A stretch of 64,000 nucleotides of DNA, from positions 10,875 through 74,874 of the forward strand of contig JBMNIG010000026.1 in NCBI GenBank assembly GCA_050950785.1. Direction: 5' to 3'. Below the pieces are notes generated by a model that had not been told where the DNA came from, searched no databases, and saw only the letters and a program-made list of their open reading frames with translations. The DNA is from JAAYOS01 sp050950785 (lineage in GTDB: Bacteria > Bacillota > Clostridia > Oscillospirales > JAAYOS01). The stretch's first letter is position 1. Each line of letters starts with the position of its first letter. Made by a program: the position numbers and the translations under genes. Below, piece after piece: positions 44,330 to 53,973 of this stretch.

Positions 44330-46180
44330 ATGTCAAAAATCATTGGCATAGATCTAGGCACAACAAACTCATGCGTAGCCGTTATTGAGGGCGGTGAACC
44401 GGTAGTTATCCCAAATGCAGAAGGTTCGCGTACATCCCCCTCAGTTGTTGCTTTTTCCAAGGACGGGGAGCGCATGGTTGGACAGGTTGCTAAGCGCCAG
44501 GCAATAACAAACCCCGATCGTACCATCGCCTCTATCAAACGCGAAATGGGTTCAAACTATAAAGTGGATATTGACGGTAAGTCCTTTACACCACAGGAAA
44601 TCTCTGCGATGGTATTGCAGAAACTAAAATCCGACGCTGAAAGCTATCTTGGTACAAAGGTTACCCAAGCAGTTATAACAGTTCCCGCTTATTTTACCGA
44701 CTCACAACGCCAGGCAACTAAGGACGCTGGTAAAATTGCCGGCTTGGAAGTACTACGCATAATAAATGAGCCGACAGCAGCCGCACTTTCATACGGACTT
44801 GACAAAGAAAATGATCAAAAAATCATGGTGTACGACCTTGGCGGAGGTACATTTGACGTTTCAATATTAGAGATCAGTGACGGTGTTCTTGAGGTTTTAG
44901 CAACCGCAGGAAACAACCGGCTCGGCGGCGACGACTTTGATGAAAGAGTAATGAACTGGATGGTAGGGGAGTTCAAAAAGTCAAACGGAATCGATTTGAC
45001 TGGCGACAAGATTGCAATGCAGCGTCTCAAGGAGGCTGCAGAAAAGGCTAAGATAGAGCTCTCCAGTGTAACTACAACAAGCATAAACCTGCCATATATT
45101 ACAGCTGACGCTACCGGTCCTAAGCATCTTGATTTATCTCTCACACGCGCAAAGTTCAATGAGCTGACTGCGGATCTCGTGGAGAAGACATTAGGCCCGA
45201 TGAGGCAGGCGATGGAAGACTCCGGACTTACCACAAGTGAAATCTCGAAGGTATTGTTGGTAGGCGGATCTACACGTATTCCAGCCGTTCAAGAGCTTGT
45301 ACAGAAGTTTACCGGCAAGGAGCCATTCAAAGGAATCAACCCCGATGAATGTGTAGCTATGGGTGCTGCAATCCAGGCGGGCGTACTTGGCGGAGACGTT
45401 AAAGGCATCGTATTGCTCGACGTTACTCCTCTCAGCCTTGGTATTGAGACGCTTGGTGGTGTATTTACGAAGCTTATCGAACGTAACACCACGATCCCAA
45501 CAAAGAAGAGCCAGATTTTCTCTACAGCCGCTGACGGACAGACTTCGGTCGAAGTTCACGTTTTGCAGGGTGAGCGTGAGATGGCTGCCTATAATAAAAC
45601 TCTGGGCAGATTCATTCTTGACGGCATTGCACCAGCACCACGTGGTATACCACAGATCGAAGTTACCTTTGACATAGACGCAAACGGCATTGTAAACGTA
45701 AGCGCCAAGGATCTTGGCACAGGCAAGGAGCAGAACATTACTATCACCGCTTCAACAAACATGAATAAGGACGAAATAGAGAAGGCAGTCAGGGAAGCAG
45801 AGAAATTTGCTGCTGAGGACAAAAAGCGTCGTGAAGAGGCGGATGCTCGCAACCATGCTGACCAGATGGTCTATCAGTGTGAGAAGACATTGTCCGAGAT
45901 GGGCGATAAGGTCACCGAAGACGAGAAGTCCAAGATCCAAGCTGCTATTGACAGCTTGAAAGAAGCTCTAAAGGGCACCAATGTTGATGAAATCAAGCGC
46001 CTTACAGAGGAGCTCACCAAAGAGTTTTATGCTGTAAGCGAGAAGCTTTATAAAGAAGCTGCTGCACAGCAACAGGCTGGTCAGGCTGGAGCACAAGCAG
46101 ACCATACACCCGGTCCAGACAGTGATGGACCAGTATACGACGCTGACTACAAGGTTGTCGACGAAGACGATAACAAATAA
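44330..46180 (+). CDS. dnaK: Chaperone DnaK (Hsp70)
   Basis: 616 residues, complete: IIGIDLGTTNSCVAV phosphate loop, ITVPAYFTDSQRQATKDAG, INEPTAAALSYGL, VYDLGGGTFDVSI, LVGGSTRIPAVQ, linker VLLDVTPLSLGIE, substrate domain and helical lid, ending in the usual acidic tail (VYDADYKVVDEDDNK). ATP-driven folding of client proteins with GrpE and DnaJ. ATG at 44330 follows GGAGGAA. Third gene of the operon. Confidence 0.99.
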   Translation: MSKIIGIDLGTTNSCVAVIEGGEPVVIPNAEGSRTSPSVVAFSKDGERMVGQVAKRQAITNPDRTIASIKREMGSNYKVDIDGKSFTPQEISAMVLQKLKSDAESYLGTKVTQAVITVPAYFTDSQRQATKDAGKIAGLEVLRIINEPTAAALSYGLDKENDQKIMVYDLGGGTFDVSILEISDGVLEVLATAGNNRLGGDDFDERVMNWMVGEFKKSNGIDLTGDKIAMQRLKEAAEKAKIELSSVTTTSINLPYITADATGPKHLDLSLTRAKFNELTADLVEKTLGPMRQAMEDSGLTTSEISKVLLVGGSTRIPAVQELVQKFTGKEPFKGINPDECVAMGAAIQAGVLGGDVKGIVLLDVTPLSLGIETLGGVFTKLIERNTTIPTKKSQIFSTAADGQTSVEVHVLQGEREMAAYNKTLGRFILDGIAPAPRGIPQIEVTFDIDANGIVNVSAKDLGTGKEQNITITASTNMNKDEIEKAVREAEKFAAEDKKRREEADARNHADQMVYQCEKTLSEMGDKVTEDEKSKIQAAIDSLKEALKGTNVDEIKRLTEELTKEFYAVSEKLYKEAAAQQQAGQAGAQADHTPGPDSDGPVYDADYKVVDEDDNK

Positions 46181-46207
46181 AAATATTGACCTATAGGACG
46201 GTGCATC

Positions 46208-47362
46208 ATGCCCGATCAGAAGAGAGACTACTACGAGGTTTTAGGCCTGGAAAAGGGCGCCTCGGAGGATGCAATAAAAAAAGCATATCGCAAGCTTGCG
46301 AAGAAATATCACCCGGATGTAAATCCGGGTGATAAACAAGCAGAGGAGCGTTTCAAAGAAGTCAACGAGGCTTACGAGGTTCTTTCCGACGCAGACAAGA
46401 GGCAGAGGTATGATGCCTATGGCCATGCCGGTGTGGATCCGAATTTTGGAGCAGGACAGTCGTCCGGCTGGGGTGGCGGTTTCAGCGGATTTGGCTTTGA
46501 CGATTTTGATCTGGGATCGATATTTGATTCCTTCTTTGGTGGAGGCTCGAGTCGCAGGAGAAACGCTCCGATGCGCGGTGACGATGTCCACACCACAATC
46601 ATGCTTTCCTTTGAGGAAGCAGCTTTTGGCTGCGAGAAAGAAATCGGTATCAACCGCATAGAAGATTGCTCGGAATGTGGCGGCAGCGGAGCAGAAAAAG
46701 GGACGACAGCCTCGACTTGCTCTAGATGCCGTGGAACAGGGCAGGTGAGATCAAGCAGGCGTACGCCTCTTGGCATGATATCCACTACAGAATCATGTTC
46801 CGATTGTCACGGTACAGGTAAAATTATCGAGAAGCCCTGTCATGAATGCCGCGGAGTCGGCCAGGTCCGCAAGAAGAAGACAATTATGCTAAGTGTGCCC
46901 GCGGGGATAGACGAAGGACAGACCATATCGCTGCGAAGAGAGGGCAACGCCGGACGCAATGGCGGCCCTGCAGGTGACCTTCTTGTAACTATTCAGATCC
47001 GGCCTCATCCCATATTTACGCGCAATGGAACAGCGGTACACTGTGAGATACCTATTACCTTTATACAGGCAGTGCTTGGTGCCGAGTTAGAGGTTCCTAC
47101 TCTTGATGGAAAGGTGAAGTACTCCATTCCGGAGGGAACTCAGTCTGGGACTACATTCCGCCTCAAGGGAAAAGGGATTCCTCGCATAAACTCAAATGTT
47201 CGTGGAGACCAGTACGTAAGAGTTTTTGTGGAAGTGCCAAAGAATCTAAATGAGAAGCAGAAAAATCTGCTCAAGCAATTTGGCCAGTCCCTGGGTGAAC
47301 ATAACTTTGAAAAGCGCAAGAGCTTCTTTGAAAAGCTAAAAGACACCTTTTCAAAGCAGTAA
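46208..47362 (+). CDS. dnaJ: Co-chaperone DnaJ (type I Hsp40)
   Basis: 384 residues. J domain with HPD (KYHPDVNPGD), a Gly/Phe-rich region (about 75-115), four zinc-finger repeats CxxCxGxG (CSECGGSG, CSRCRGTG, CSDCHGTG, CHECRGVG) and the C-terminal substrate domains. Delivers unfolded proteins to DnaK and stimulates ATP hydrolysis. 27 nt after dnaK, AGGACGG-type site before ATG 46208. Last gene of the operon; terminator at 47498. Confidence 0.99.
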   Translation: MPDQKRDYYEVLGLEKGASEDAIKKAYRKLAKKYHPDVNPGDKQAEERFKEVNEAYEVLSDADKRQRYDAYGHAGVDPNFGAGQSSGWGGGFSGFGFDDFDLGSIFDSFFGGGSSRRRNAPMRGDDVHTTIMLSFEEAAFGCEKEIGINRIEDCSECGGSGAEKGTTASTCSRCRGTGQVRSSRRTPLGMISTTESCSDCHGTGKIIEKPCHECRGVGQVRKKKTIMLSVPAGIDEGQTISLRREGNAGRNGGPAGDLLVTIQIRPHPIFTRNGTAVHCEIPITFIQAVLGAELEVPTLDGKVKYSIPEGTQSGTTFRLKGKGIPRINSNVRGDQYVRVFVEVPKNLNEKQKNLLKQFGQSLGEHNFEKRKSFFEKLKDTFSKQ

Positions 47363-47497
47363 ATTCGACTAATTCATGAAGTACCAATTCAATTAGTGAG
47401 CCAGCTCGGTACGCATTTTTAGTATAATAACGACTTTGACTGCAGATGCACAGAACATGTAGTTGACTGAACTGAATACAGGTTAAGAGCTAATTTC

Positions 47498-47527
47498 AAA
47501 GCCCGTGGAAGTGACCACGGGCTTTTT
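47498..47527 (+). terminator. Terminator of the heat-shock operon
   Basis: AAAGCCCGTGG pairs with CCACGGGCTTT around AAGTGA, followed by TTC. Confidence 0.88.
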
Positions 47528-47645
47528 CAATGTCTGTGAAGAAAAAATGTTTGTTAGTCATCATTCGAGAAAGGAATCAGGTGTTGCCAAAATTATCTAA
47601 TTATGTTACTTTTATATTAAGAATTATGGATATGAGGGATAAAGT

Positions 47646-48167
47646 ATGATAAAAAATGAATGTAATGGTGAGAATAGGGGTTCTTCCGGACTGATACTGA
47701 CCAAAATGAAAAATCACTTTTTCATGAGTTTTTCCATGCTGGAGAAGATGATCGATCATTGTCCGGATGATTTGTGGAACGTAAAGGCGGGCGGATTTGT
47801 TTTCTGGCAGCAGATCATCCATGCCCTTACAGGATCAAAATTCTGGATGCGAAAGCCGGGGAGTGCTTTTGAGGAGCCTTTTGCAGAAAGAAACGTATAC
47901 CCTGAACTGGAGCAAGACCCCGAAGGTTTGGTATCAAAAGATGAAATGAGAGAATATATGGACCATGTTAAGTTGCTGTGCATTGAATTCTTTGATGGCA
48001 AGGATGATGAGTGGCTTTTATCACCTGCGGGAATTTACGACAAGATAACGAATCTGGACATTGTACTTATGCAGATTAGACACTTGCAGTATCATGTCGG
48101 CCACTGCAACAGCATCCTTCGTGATCGCAACCTTGAAGCAGTCGATTGGATAGATATGTTCGAATAG
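47646..48167 (+). CDS. DinB-like metalloprotein
   Basis: 173 residues of the DinB/YfiT four-helix family: LTKMKNHFFMSFSMLEKMIDHCPDDLWNVKAGG at the N-terminus (read in parts), FWQQIIHALTGSKFWM with the first His, and QIRHLQYHVGHCNSILRDR with the HxxxH pair that completes a metal triad. Members are thiol S-transferases or of unknown activity; not the DNA polymerase. ATG at 47646 follows GAGGG. Single gene. Confidence 0.85.
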   Translation: MIKNECNGENRGSSGLILTKMKNHFFMSFSMLEKMIDHCPDDLWNVKAGGFVFWQQIIHALTGSKFWMRKPGSAFEEPFAERNVYPELEQDPEGLVSKDEMREYMDHVKLLCIEFFDGKDDEWLLSPAGIYDKITNLDIVLMQIRHLQYHVGHCNSILRDRNLEAVDWIDMFE

Positions 48168-48233
48168 TTTTTAGTAAAGAATTATAGACCTTTCTATACT
48201 AGACATTTATGTATCCTTTCTATTTCTCAAGAG

Positions 48234-48543
48234 TTATATCGTCTCGGGCAAATCATCATTTTCGTCGTTTTTAGCGCAAATTTGTTCATTCAATAGGCTT
48301 ACTTTTTTAATAACATAATTGACGGCAGAGATGTGGGGAAAAAGATAGAAATAAAGCGTACCCTCGTGTGGTCTGAAGTATTCATCTGTAACTGTGTCAT
48401 ATTTTTCCCTGATGGCTAATAGCTCATCTCTTGTTAATGGTCTGATAGATGCACTATTTATAGATAATGCATATATAGATCATGATAACCAAGAGTGCTA
48501 TAGCAGGACTCGCGATCAATATTCGTCTTAGCCATTTATTCAT
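48234..48543 (-). pseudogene. Frameshifted small membrane-anchored protein
   Basis: On the minus strand ATG at 48543 begins MNKWLRRILIASPAIALLV, a basic start plus one membrane helix, and stops at a TAG after 29 residues. The next frame continues from the same place with NSASIRPLTRDELLAIREKY and on for about 60 more residues (TVTDEYFRPHEGTLYFYLF, INYVIKK-like region, ending DDLPETI) to a TAA at 48236. Total length 310 nt is one more than a multiple of three, consistent with a single indel in the ATATATGCATTATCTATAAATAG region. Family unknown. Site AGGCGG precedes the ATG. Confidence 0.6.
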
Positions 48544-48671
48544 TTTAAGACCGCCTGCCTATTTTTATTATTAAGTTAGTAAAGATCAGTAACGCCTTGA
48601 ATATCATCAGTTTGAGGGTCATTGTCAAAATGAATTTGAAAATGACCGCGCCATGCGTGGCGCACCACATA

Positions 48672-48705
48672 AACAACGCTCTACCATAAAAGGTAAAGCG
48701 TTGTT
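48672..48705 (-). terminator. Hairpin after the DUF5060 glycosidase gene
   Basis: AACAACGCT (48672-48680) pairs with AGCGTTGTT (48697-48705), inner TACC/GGTA. It lies 38 nt after the stop of the glycosidase gene. Confidence 0.65.
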
Positions 48706-48742
48706 TTGCAAGCATAGCGAAAATTACTTTGCACTGTAGTAT

Positions 48743-50308
48743 TTAATTGTCTTTAACCATGGTGAAGCGTACTGCGATATATGGCCTGCCGGGCAGTTTG
48801 ATTTCTGCCCTACCGCTGTATGTACTTTCGAGTTTTTCAACTGTCATGTTCCAGGTATCGATGACTTCAATTTCATACTTTTTGTCGTGAGGCAACATGA
48901 AAGAGCGTTTCGCGGGCTGTGCAAAGCTGAAATAGCATATCATTTTTTCAGCGGCGTGGGACGCCATTGTCCCGTATGGTGTTTCGGTCTGGTAAGTGAA
49001 CTGTTTGCCCGCAAATCCCCATGGGAGGTCCCAGTCCATTGGACTATGCGGTTTTGGATCTATATATCCCATTTCTTCGACTATCTTGCGCATGAACGCT
49101 ATACGAGCCGGGCTTGTTCCCGTCAACCAGCCACCTTTGGCCCACCAAAGCACTTCGTCGTCACGAAGGTATGTTTCGCCATGTGTGCAATATCCTCCGC
49201 GTACTGTGACATCCCAAAAACGTTTTGTCATCTCTTCGCCGGTGATGTTGCCCCAGCCGTGATCAATATTACCTTCATAGCAAATCTCGTCTACGACTAT
49301 GGGCTTTTGCCACTTTTCACGCCATTTTGCCACAAGTTCTACATGGCTGTGGTAATCGATGCGCTGAATCGAAACGTGGTTTATCCAGCCTTTTGAATGG
49401 TCATATAAAGATGTGCAGTTGTGGATTGAGCGAAGGTGTTCATAGGGATCCCACTCTACGATCGTGTAGGCCCAATTTTCCCAATCCTGTTCGGTCTTGT
49501 TGCGGAACAAATCGAACTCGTTTGCCATGCTCCACCAGACGTTGGAAAATGCGCCCAGCCTTGCCACAAGATATCTCAAGTAAAGCTTGATTGCGGGTTC
49601 TTCCATTCGACTAAAACCCCATCTGTCGTAGGGATGGAATATGATTATGTCCGCCTGAATGCCCATATCGCGAAGCTGTGCGACACGCATTTCGAAGTCC
49701 CGCCAAAACTCAGGATTGAAACGCGTGAAGTCAAACTTGTAGTTTGTGTTTTCAACCCCTGCAAAGGACGGACCCGCGCCCTGGAGGTCGTCAACTTTCG
49801 CACCTTCAATCAAACCGCCTTCGTACGGATAGAAAGGAGGCTCGTTTAGATTGTAAACATAGTGTTTTGGAAAAACACACATACGGATTTTGTTGAAGGG
49901 TGAATCTTTCAGAGTTTTTAGTGTCTGTTCCACTATCTCGGGCTCCTGATGAGTCCAAGCGTATGCGGTGGTGCCAACTGGGTAGAAGGGAGTCCCGTCG
50001 TCGTGAGCAAAGTGAAACTTGTTGTGGACACGCACCGGGCCATGTTCGCCTTGTGCTGCCTCTCCACAGGTAAACTCGCCGGTAACACCGTTGAGTTCAT
50101 CTACGTTGCATTGTGTTTCGTACTGCCACACGCCTTCCTTGCATGGCATGAAACGAATTTTGTAAATCCCGTCGCCGTCATAAAAACCGGATACGGTTTG
50201 CTTTCTGTTTTTGTAGGAAAATGTTGCTCTGAGGTCTATGTCGACGAAAGGATTTCCATCTTTGGGACCATTCAAGGTCAACTCAAAAATGTCGTATTTC
50301 CGTACCAT
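48743..50308 (-). CDS. DUF5060/apiosidase-like (DUF4038) glycoside hydrolase
   Basis: 521 residues, no signal peptide. N-terminal beta domain DUF5060 (YDIFELTLNGPKDGNPF, VSGFYDGDGIYKIRFMP), a clan GH-A TIM barrel of the DUF4038/apiosidase-like class (DDGTPFYPVGTTAYAW at 103-118), and a C-terminal DUF5605-like beta domain (SGRAEIKLPGRPYIAVRFTM). Likely catalytic acid Glu264 in MANEFDLF and nucleophile Glu341 in VVDEICYEGN. Related enzymes remove apiose or other sugars from plant glycans. Cytoplasmic location implies action on imported oligosaccharides. ATG at 50308 follows CGGAGAAG. Last gene of the LacI-isomerase-transketolase-kinase group. Confidence 0.85.
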   Translation of the reverse strand: MVRKYDIFELTLNGPKDGNPFVDIDLRATFSYKNRKQTVSGFYDGDGIYKIRFMPCKEGVWQYETQCNVDELNGVTGEFTCGEAAQGEHGPVRVHNKFHFAHDDGTPFYPVGTTAYAWTHQEPEIVEQTLKTLKDSPFNKIRMCVFPKHYVYNLNEPPFYPYEGGLIEGAKVDDLQGAGPSFAGVENTNYKFDFTRFNPEFWRDFEMRVAQLRDMGIQADIIIFHPYDRWGFSRMEEPAIKLYLRYLVARLGAFSNVWWSMANEFDLFRNKTEQDWENWAYTIVEWDPYEHLRSIHNCTSLYDHSKGWINHVSIQRIDYHSHVELVAKWREKWQKPIVVDEICYEGNIDHGWGNITGEEMTKRFWDVTVRGGYCTHGETYLRDDEVLWWAKGGWLTGTSPARIAFMRKIVEEMGYIDPKPHSPMDWDLPWGFAGKQFTYQTETPYGTMASHAAEKMICYFSFAQPAKRSFMLPHDKKYEIEVIDTWNMTVEKLESTYSGRAEIKLPGRPYIAVRFTMVKDN

Positions 50309-50360
50309 GTCACTTCTCCGTTCTATGTATATTACTTTTTCTCTATATCCGTTTTCTTAT

Positions 50361-50396
50361 TTAAGCTCAATCTTAAATTGATATATTTAAGTTAAG
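50361..50396. promoter_or_regulatory. TTAAG/CTTAA motif cluster before the glycosidase gene
   Basis: Four copies in 36 nt: TTAAG at 50361, CTTAA at 50372, TTAAG at 50387 and 50392. The first two form a perfect inverted repeat with a 6-nt spacer. The same pentamer is crowded upstream of the LacI gene (56596-56859). Operator role is inference. Confidence 0.4.
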
Positions 50397-50425
50397 TTGG
50401 TCAAAGGAACTTATAAAACTATTAA

Positions 50426-51955
50426 TCAGCCTATTATCTGCTTAAGTGCATTCTGCCACCCGGCATAAAGCTTGTCAGCTTTCTCTTTATCAAAGGAAGG
50501 AACGTAACTGGCTCCTATGGGACGTAGATTAATCAGTTCATCCTTTGACTTGAAAAAGCCGGTGGCAAGTCCGGCGATAAAAGCTGCTCCGAGTGCGGAA
50601 AGCTCTTCAATTCCGGCTGTGTCTACCCTGCACTGCAGAATGCCAGCCTGAAAGTCCATCAAAAATTTGTCTCTGGTTGGTCCTCCATCAACTCGTAGGG
50701 CGGTTACAGGTGATGAAATGTCTTCCTCCATCGCCTTGACTACATCAGCTATCTGGTATGCGATTGCCTCTTCTCCTGCACGTATAAGGTGTGCCAGAGT
50801 GGTGCCGGAAGTCATCCCGACAAAGGCTGCGCGAGCGTCACTTTTCCAGTGAGGTGCGGCAAGACCGGCAAGGGCGGGGACGAGATAGACCCCGGCATTA
50901 TCCGGAATAGAGGCTGCAATTTTGCCCGATTGCGAAGCACTTTCAAGGATTCCCAGCCCTTCGCACATCCACTTGGTGATTCCGCCAGTTGTGTTGATGT
51001 TGCCCTCAAGGCAGTAACAGACTCCGGCTTTGGTTCCATATGCAACAGAGGTAACAAGTCCATATGAAGAGCGCTTTGGCTCGGCTCCTATGTTCATCAT
51101 GACAGAAGAACCGGTCCCATATGTAGCCTTTACCGAACCTGCATCATAGCAGCACTGACCAAAAAGTGCGGCGTGACTGTCACCAATCATTGAAGCGATT
51201 GGAATCCCTGCAGGGATTTTTCCTACTGCAGAAGTCACTTCTCCGACGTTGTCACAGAAAATTATTTCAGGTGCCATCGAAAGCGGGATGTTGAATTTGG
51301 AAAAAGCCTTTTCATCCCAACTGAGATCCTCCAAGTCCATCAATAGCGTTCTCGAGGCATTTGTTATGTCACATTTGTGGACTTTTCCACCTGTCAGTAG
51401 GAATAAAAGATAACTGTCGATGGTGCCGAATGCCAGCTTTCCCTCATCTGCAAGGAATCTGGCATCGGGGACATTGTCCAAAATCCATGAAATTTTAGGT
51501 GCTGAGAAAAACGGACTAGGTTCAAGACCTGTGGTGCTGCGTAGATAGTCCGTTGTTTCATCATCAAATTCGCAATATGATACAGCTCTGCCATCCTGCC
51601 AAACTATAGCGTTGTAAACAGGTTGACCTGTTTCCCTGTTCCAAACAAGGACTGTTTCCCGCTGGTTAGTAAGTGCGAAAGAATCCACATCGTTAAATGT
51701 AAGCTTGGCACTCTCAAGTGCGCTTACAACGGCAGTTTCCAAATTAGCAGCAATTTCGGATGGGTCGTGCTCGACCCATCCAGGTGCAGGATAGTGTTGC
51801 GTGTGAGGGATCAAAGATTTAGCAAGTATTTCAGCCTTTTTAGAGAATATAACAGCTTTTGTCGCAGCAGTAGATTGGTCAATTGCAACGATTACTTTTG
51901 TGAAATCGCTTTGTCTTTGTTCGTATGATCTGCTATCACTAGTCACTTCAGCCAT
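50426..51955 (-). CDS. FGGY-family carbohydrate kinase (glycerol-kinase-like)
   Basis: 509 residues of the FGGY kinase family: VIVAIDQSTAATKAVIFS phosphate loop, HTQHYPAPGWVEHDP, NAIVWQDGRAVSYCEF, YGTGSSVMMNIG, RVDGGPTRDKFLMDFQ and SALGAAFIAGLATGFF. Sequence detail is closest to GlpK, but context with an isomerase and a transketolase suggests a ketose substrate. ATP phosphorylates a sugar or polyol. ATG at 51955 follows AGGAGG and lies inside the transketolase 3' end (13-nt overlap). The longer frame upstream is not needed. Confidence 0.88.
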   Translation of the reverse strand: MAEVTSDSRSYEQRQSDFTKVIVAIDQSTAATKAVIFSKKAEILAKSLIPHTQHYPAPGWVEHDPSEIAANLETAVVSALESAKLTFNDVDSFALTNQRETVLVWNRETGQPVYNAIVWQDGRAVSYCEFDDETTDYLRSTTGLEPSPFFSAPKISWILDNVPDARFLADEGKLAFGTIDSYLLFLLTGGKVHKCDITNASRTLLMDLEDLSWDEKAFSKFNIPLSMAPEIIFCDNVGEVTSAVGKIPAGIPIASMIGDSHAALFGQCCYDAGSVKATYGTGSSVMMNIGAEPKRSSYGLVTSVAYGTKAGVCYCLEGNINTTGGITKWMCEGLGILESASQSGKIAASIPDNAGVYLVPALAGLAAPHWKSDARAAFVGMTSGTTLAHLIRAGEEAIAYQIADVVKAMEEDISSPVTALRVDGGPTRDKFLMDFQAGILQCRVDTAGIEELSALGAAFIAGLATGFFKSKDELINLRPIGASYVPSFDKEKADKLYAGWQNALKQIIG

Positions 51956-53898
51956 TTGTACACCTCCTGGTGTATTCCGTCGGCACACATTCCGTAATGT
52001 TGCAGAATCTCTCGTTCCGAACCACATATCATGTCCTCATCGGGTAGAGCGATCATTTTGATCGGAATGCCAAATTCGCTTAGTGTTTCGCATATAGCCG
52101 AGCCAAGCCCGCCTGCCTTGACATGCTCCTCTACAGTAACGATTTTCTCATATTTTTGGGCGGCATAGAATATCGTATCGGTATCAAGGGGTTTTATCGT
52201 ATGCATATCGAACACGGCAACAGATACGCCGTCGCGCATCAACGACTCTGCAGCCAATAGGCTTTCATATACCATAGATCCGCATGCTATTATTGCGGCA
52301 TCTTTGCCGTCTCTAAGCATTGCAGCCTTGCCGATCTCCAATTTTTCAGCTGAAGATGGTTCATAGACATCGGGGATAGCTGCGCGTCCGACACGTATGT
52401 AGATCGGGCCGTCGTATGAGATTGATTTGTCGGCAAGGGCACGTGCGGAATTAGCATCAGCGGGTATCACAACGTTCATGCCCGGAAGTGATCGCAAAGC
52501 GGCAATGTCCTGCAGACTGTGGTGAGTTTGCCCCAGTGCAGCGTATGACAATCCACCGCTAACACCTAACATTTTCACATTTGTTTGGCTGTAAGCCAGA
52601 TCGACTTTAACCTGCTCATAGCTGCGTGCAGATAAGAAGCAGGCAGGCGCACAGACAAATGGGACTTTACCGGTGAGAGAGAGACCCGCGGCGATTCCTA
52701 CTTCGTTTTGCTCCGCAATGCCGACCTCGATAAATCTTTCAGGGTGGGTTTCCGCAAATTCTCCAAGGACGGCAGATCCCCTGGCATCAGATGTAAGTGC
52801 TACGATCCTTTTATCGGAAGATGCGCGTTCCACAAGCAGGTCTGTGACTGCCTTTCGTGCCGGGATAGGCTTCTTATCTCCATTGGCATTTGCCGGTTTA
52901 TCTATGAGAACTACTGTCGAGGGGACTTGGGTATCCTTATAAAGTGGTTCCTTATCTTTATTAGAAAATGAGCTCTTGATTATGGATTGTCGAACACCTT
53001 TTTCAACTTTTTCAGGTGAGAACCTGTCAAGCTTTAAAGGAGTAGCACCTACTGCGGATGCAGCTTCCATGATCTGTCTGTCAAGCTCATCACAGGCTTG
53101 TAGATATTGTTCGTGAGACATTACCCCGTGGTGCCATTTTGCGTTATTTTCCATATATGAAACGCCCTTGCCTTTGACAGTATTGGCAATGACAACTCGA
53201 GGCTTTCCGGACAGGCTCTTTGCTTGTAACACTTCGTACATCTCGGTTATATCGTGTCCGTCGACCTTCAATACTTCCCATCCGAATGCAGCCCACTTAT
53301 CAGACAGATTTTCAAGAGCCATTACCTGCTCGGTTGAACCGCCTATCTGCAGCCTGTTACGGTCAACGATCGCTGTCAGATTATCAAGGCTGTAGTGAGC
53401 AGCCGCCATTGCAGCTTCCCAGACAGAACCTTCGGCCAATTCGCCATCACCTAACAGGGTAAAAACCCTTGCGTCCAGACTGTCAAGTTTCTGTCCCTTA
53501 GCGATTCCAACAGCAATTGAAAGTCCATGTCCAAGGGCGCCGGTATTTACTTCTATACCCGGCACATGGTTTGTCGGGTGGCCGGACAGACGTGAATTAT
53601 ATGCGGTGTATGTATCCAGTTCCTCTATCGGGAAATATCCGCTCATGGCCAACACGGAATAGTAGGCATCGCTTATGTGTCCCTTGCTCAATATGAAGCG
53701 ATCACGTGAGGGATCCTTTGAGTTGAACTTTTCGGGGCTGTGATCCATAACACCAAAAAAGAGTGTTGCCAGAATATCTGAGGCGGACAGGGCGCCGCCA
53801 ATATGTCCGTCGCATGCCCTGTAGTCTGTTTCAACTATATAGCGCCTAAGCTCGGCGGCTTTAAGTCTCAATTGCTGTACCAGTTTTTCATTGTTCAT
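51943..53898 (-). CDS. Transketolase (full-length)
   Basis: 651 residues with N- and C-terminal halves in one chain. The thiamine-diphosphate motif GDGELAEGSVWEAAMAA...DNLTAIVDRNRLQ is present, as is the pyrimidine domain AEQNEVGIAAGLSLTGKVPFVCAP with its Glu, and HSLQDIAALRSLPGMNVVIPADA. It moves a two-carbon ketol unit between sugar phosphates. Sitting between an aldose isomerase and a kinase, it probably serves a dedicated pentose route rather than the central pathway. ATG at 53898 follows CCGGAGG. Overlaps the kinase start, so the two are coupled. Confidence 0.95.
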   Translation of the reverse strand: MNNEKLVQQLRLKAAELRRYIVETDYRACDGHIGGALSASDILATLFFGVMDHSPEKFNSKDPSRDRFILSKGHISDAYYSVLAMSGYFPIEELDTYTAYNSRLSGHPTNHVPGIEVNTGALGHGLSIAVGIAKGQKLDSLDARVFTLLGDGELAEGSVWEAAMAAAHYSLDNLTAIVDRNRLQIGGSTEQVMALENLSDKWAAFGWEVLKVDGHDITEMYEVLQAKSLSGKPRVVIANTVKGKGVSYMENNAKWHHGVMSHEQYLQACDELDRQIMEAASAVGATPLKLDRFSPEKVEKGVRQSIIKSSFSNKDKEPLYKDTQVPSTVVLIDKPANANGDKKPIPARKAVTDLLVERASSDKRIVALTSDARGSAVLGEFAETHPERFIEVGIAEQNEVGIAAGLSLTGKVPFVCAPACFLSARSYEQVKVDLAYSQTNVKMLGVSGGLSYAALGQTHHSLQDIAALRSLPGMNVVIPADANSARALADKSISYDGPIYIRVGRAAIPDVYEPSSAEKLEIGKAAMLRDGKDAAIIACGSMVYESLLAAESLMRDGVSVAVFDMHTIKPLDTDTIFYAAQKYEKIVTVEEHVKAGGLGSAICETLSEFGIPIKMIALPDEDMICGSEREILQHYGMCADGIHQEVYKWLK

Positions 53899-53973
53899 CT
53901 ATTTTATCCTCCGGCCCTAACCTGTGAATGCTTAAAGTGTGCTATGCTAAAATCCTGACTTTGATTGGAGCTG

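Noticed and set aside
51098..51122. GACAGAAGAACCGGTCCC inside the FGGY kinase, resembling the REP core
   Set aside because: It encodes the conserved YGTGSSVMM segment of the kinase family, so the match is probably due to codon choice.
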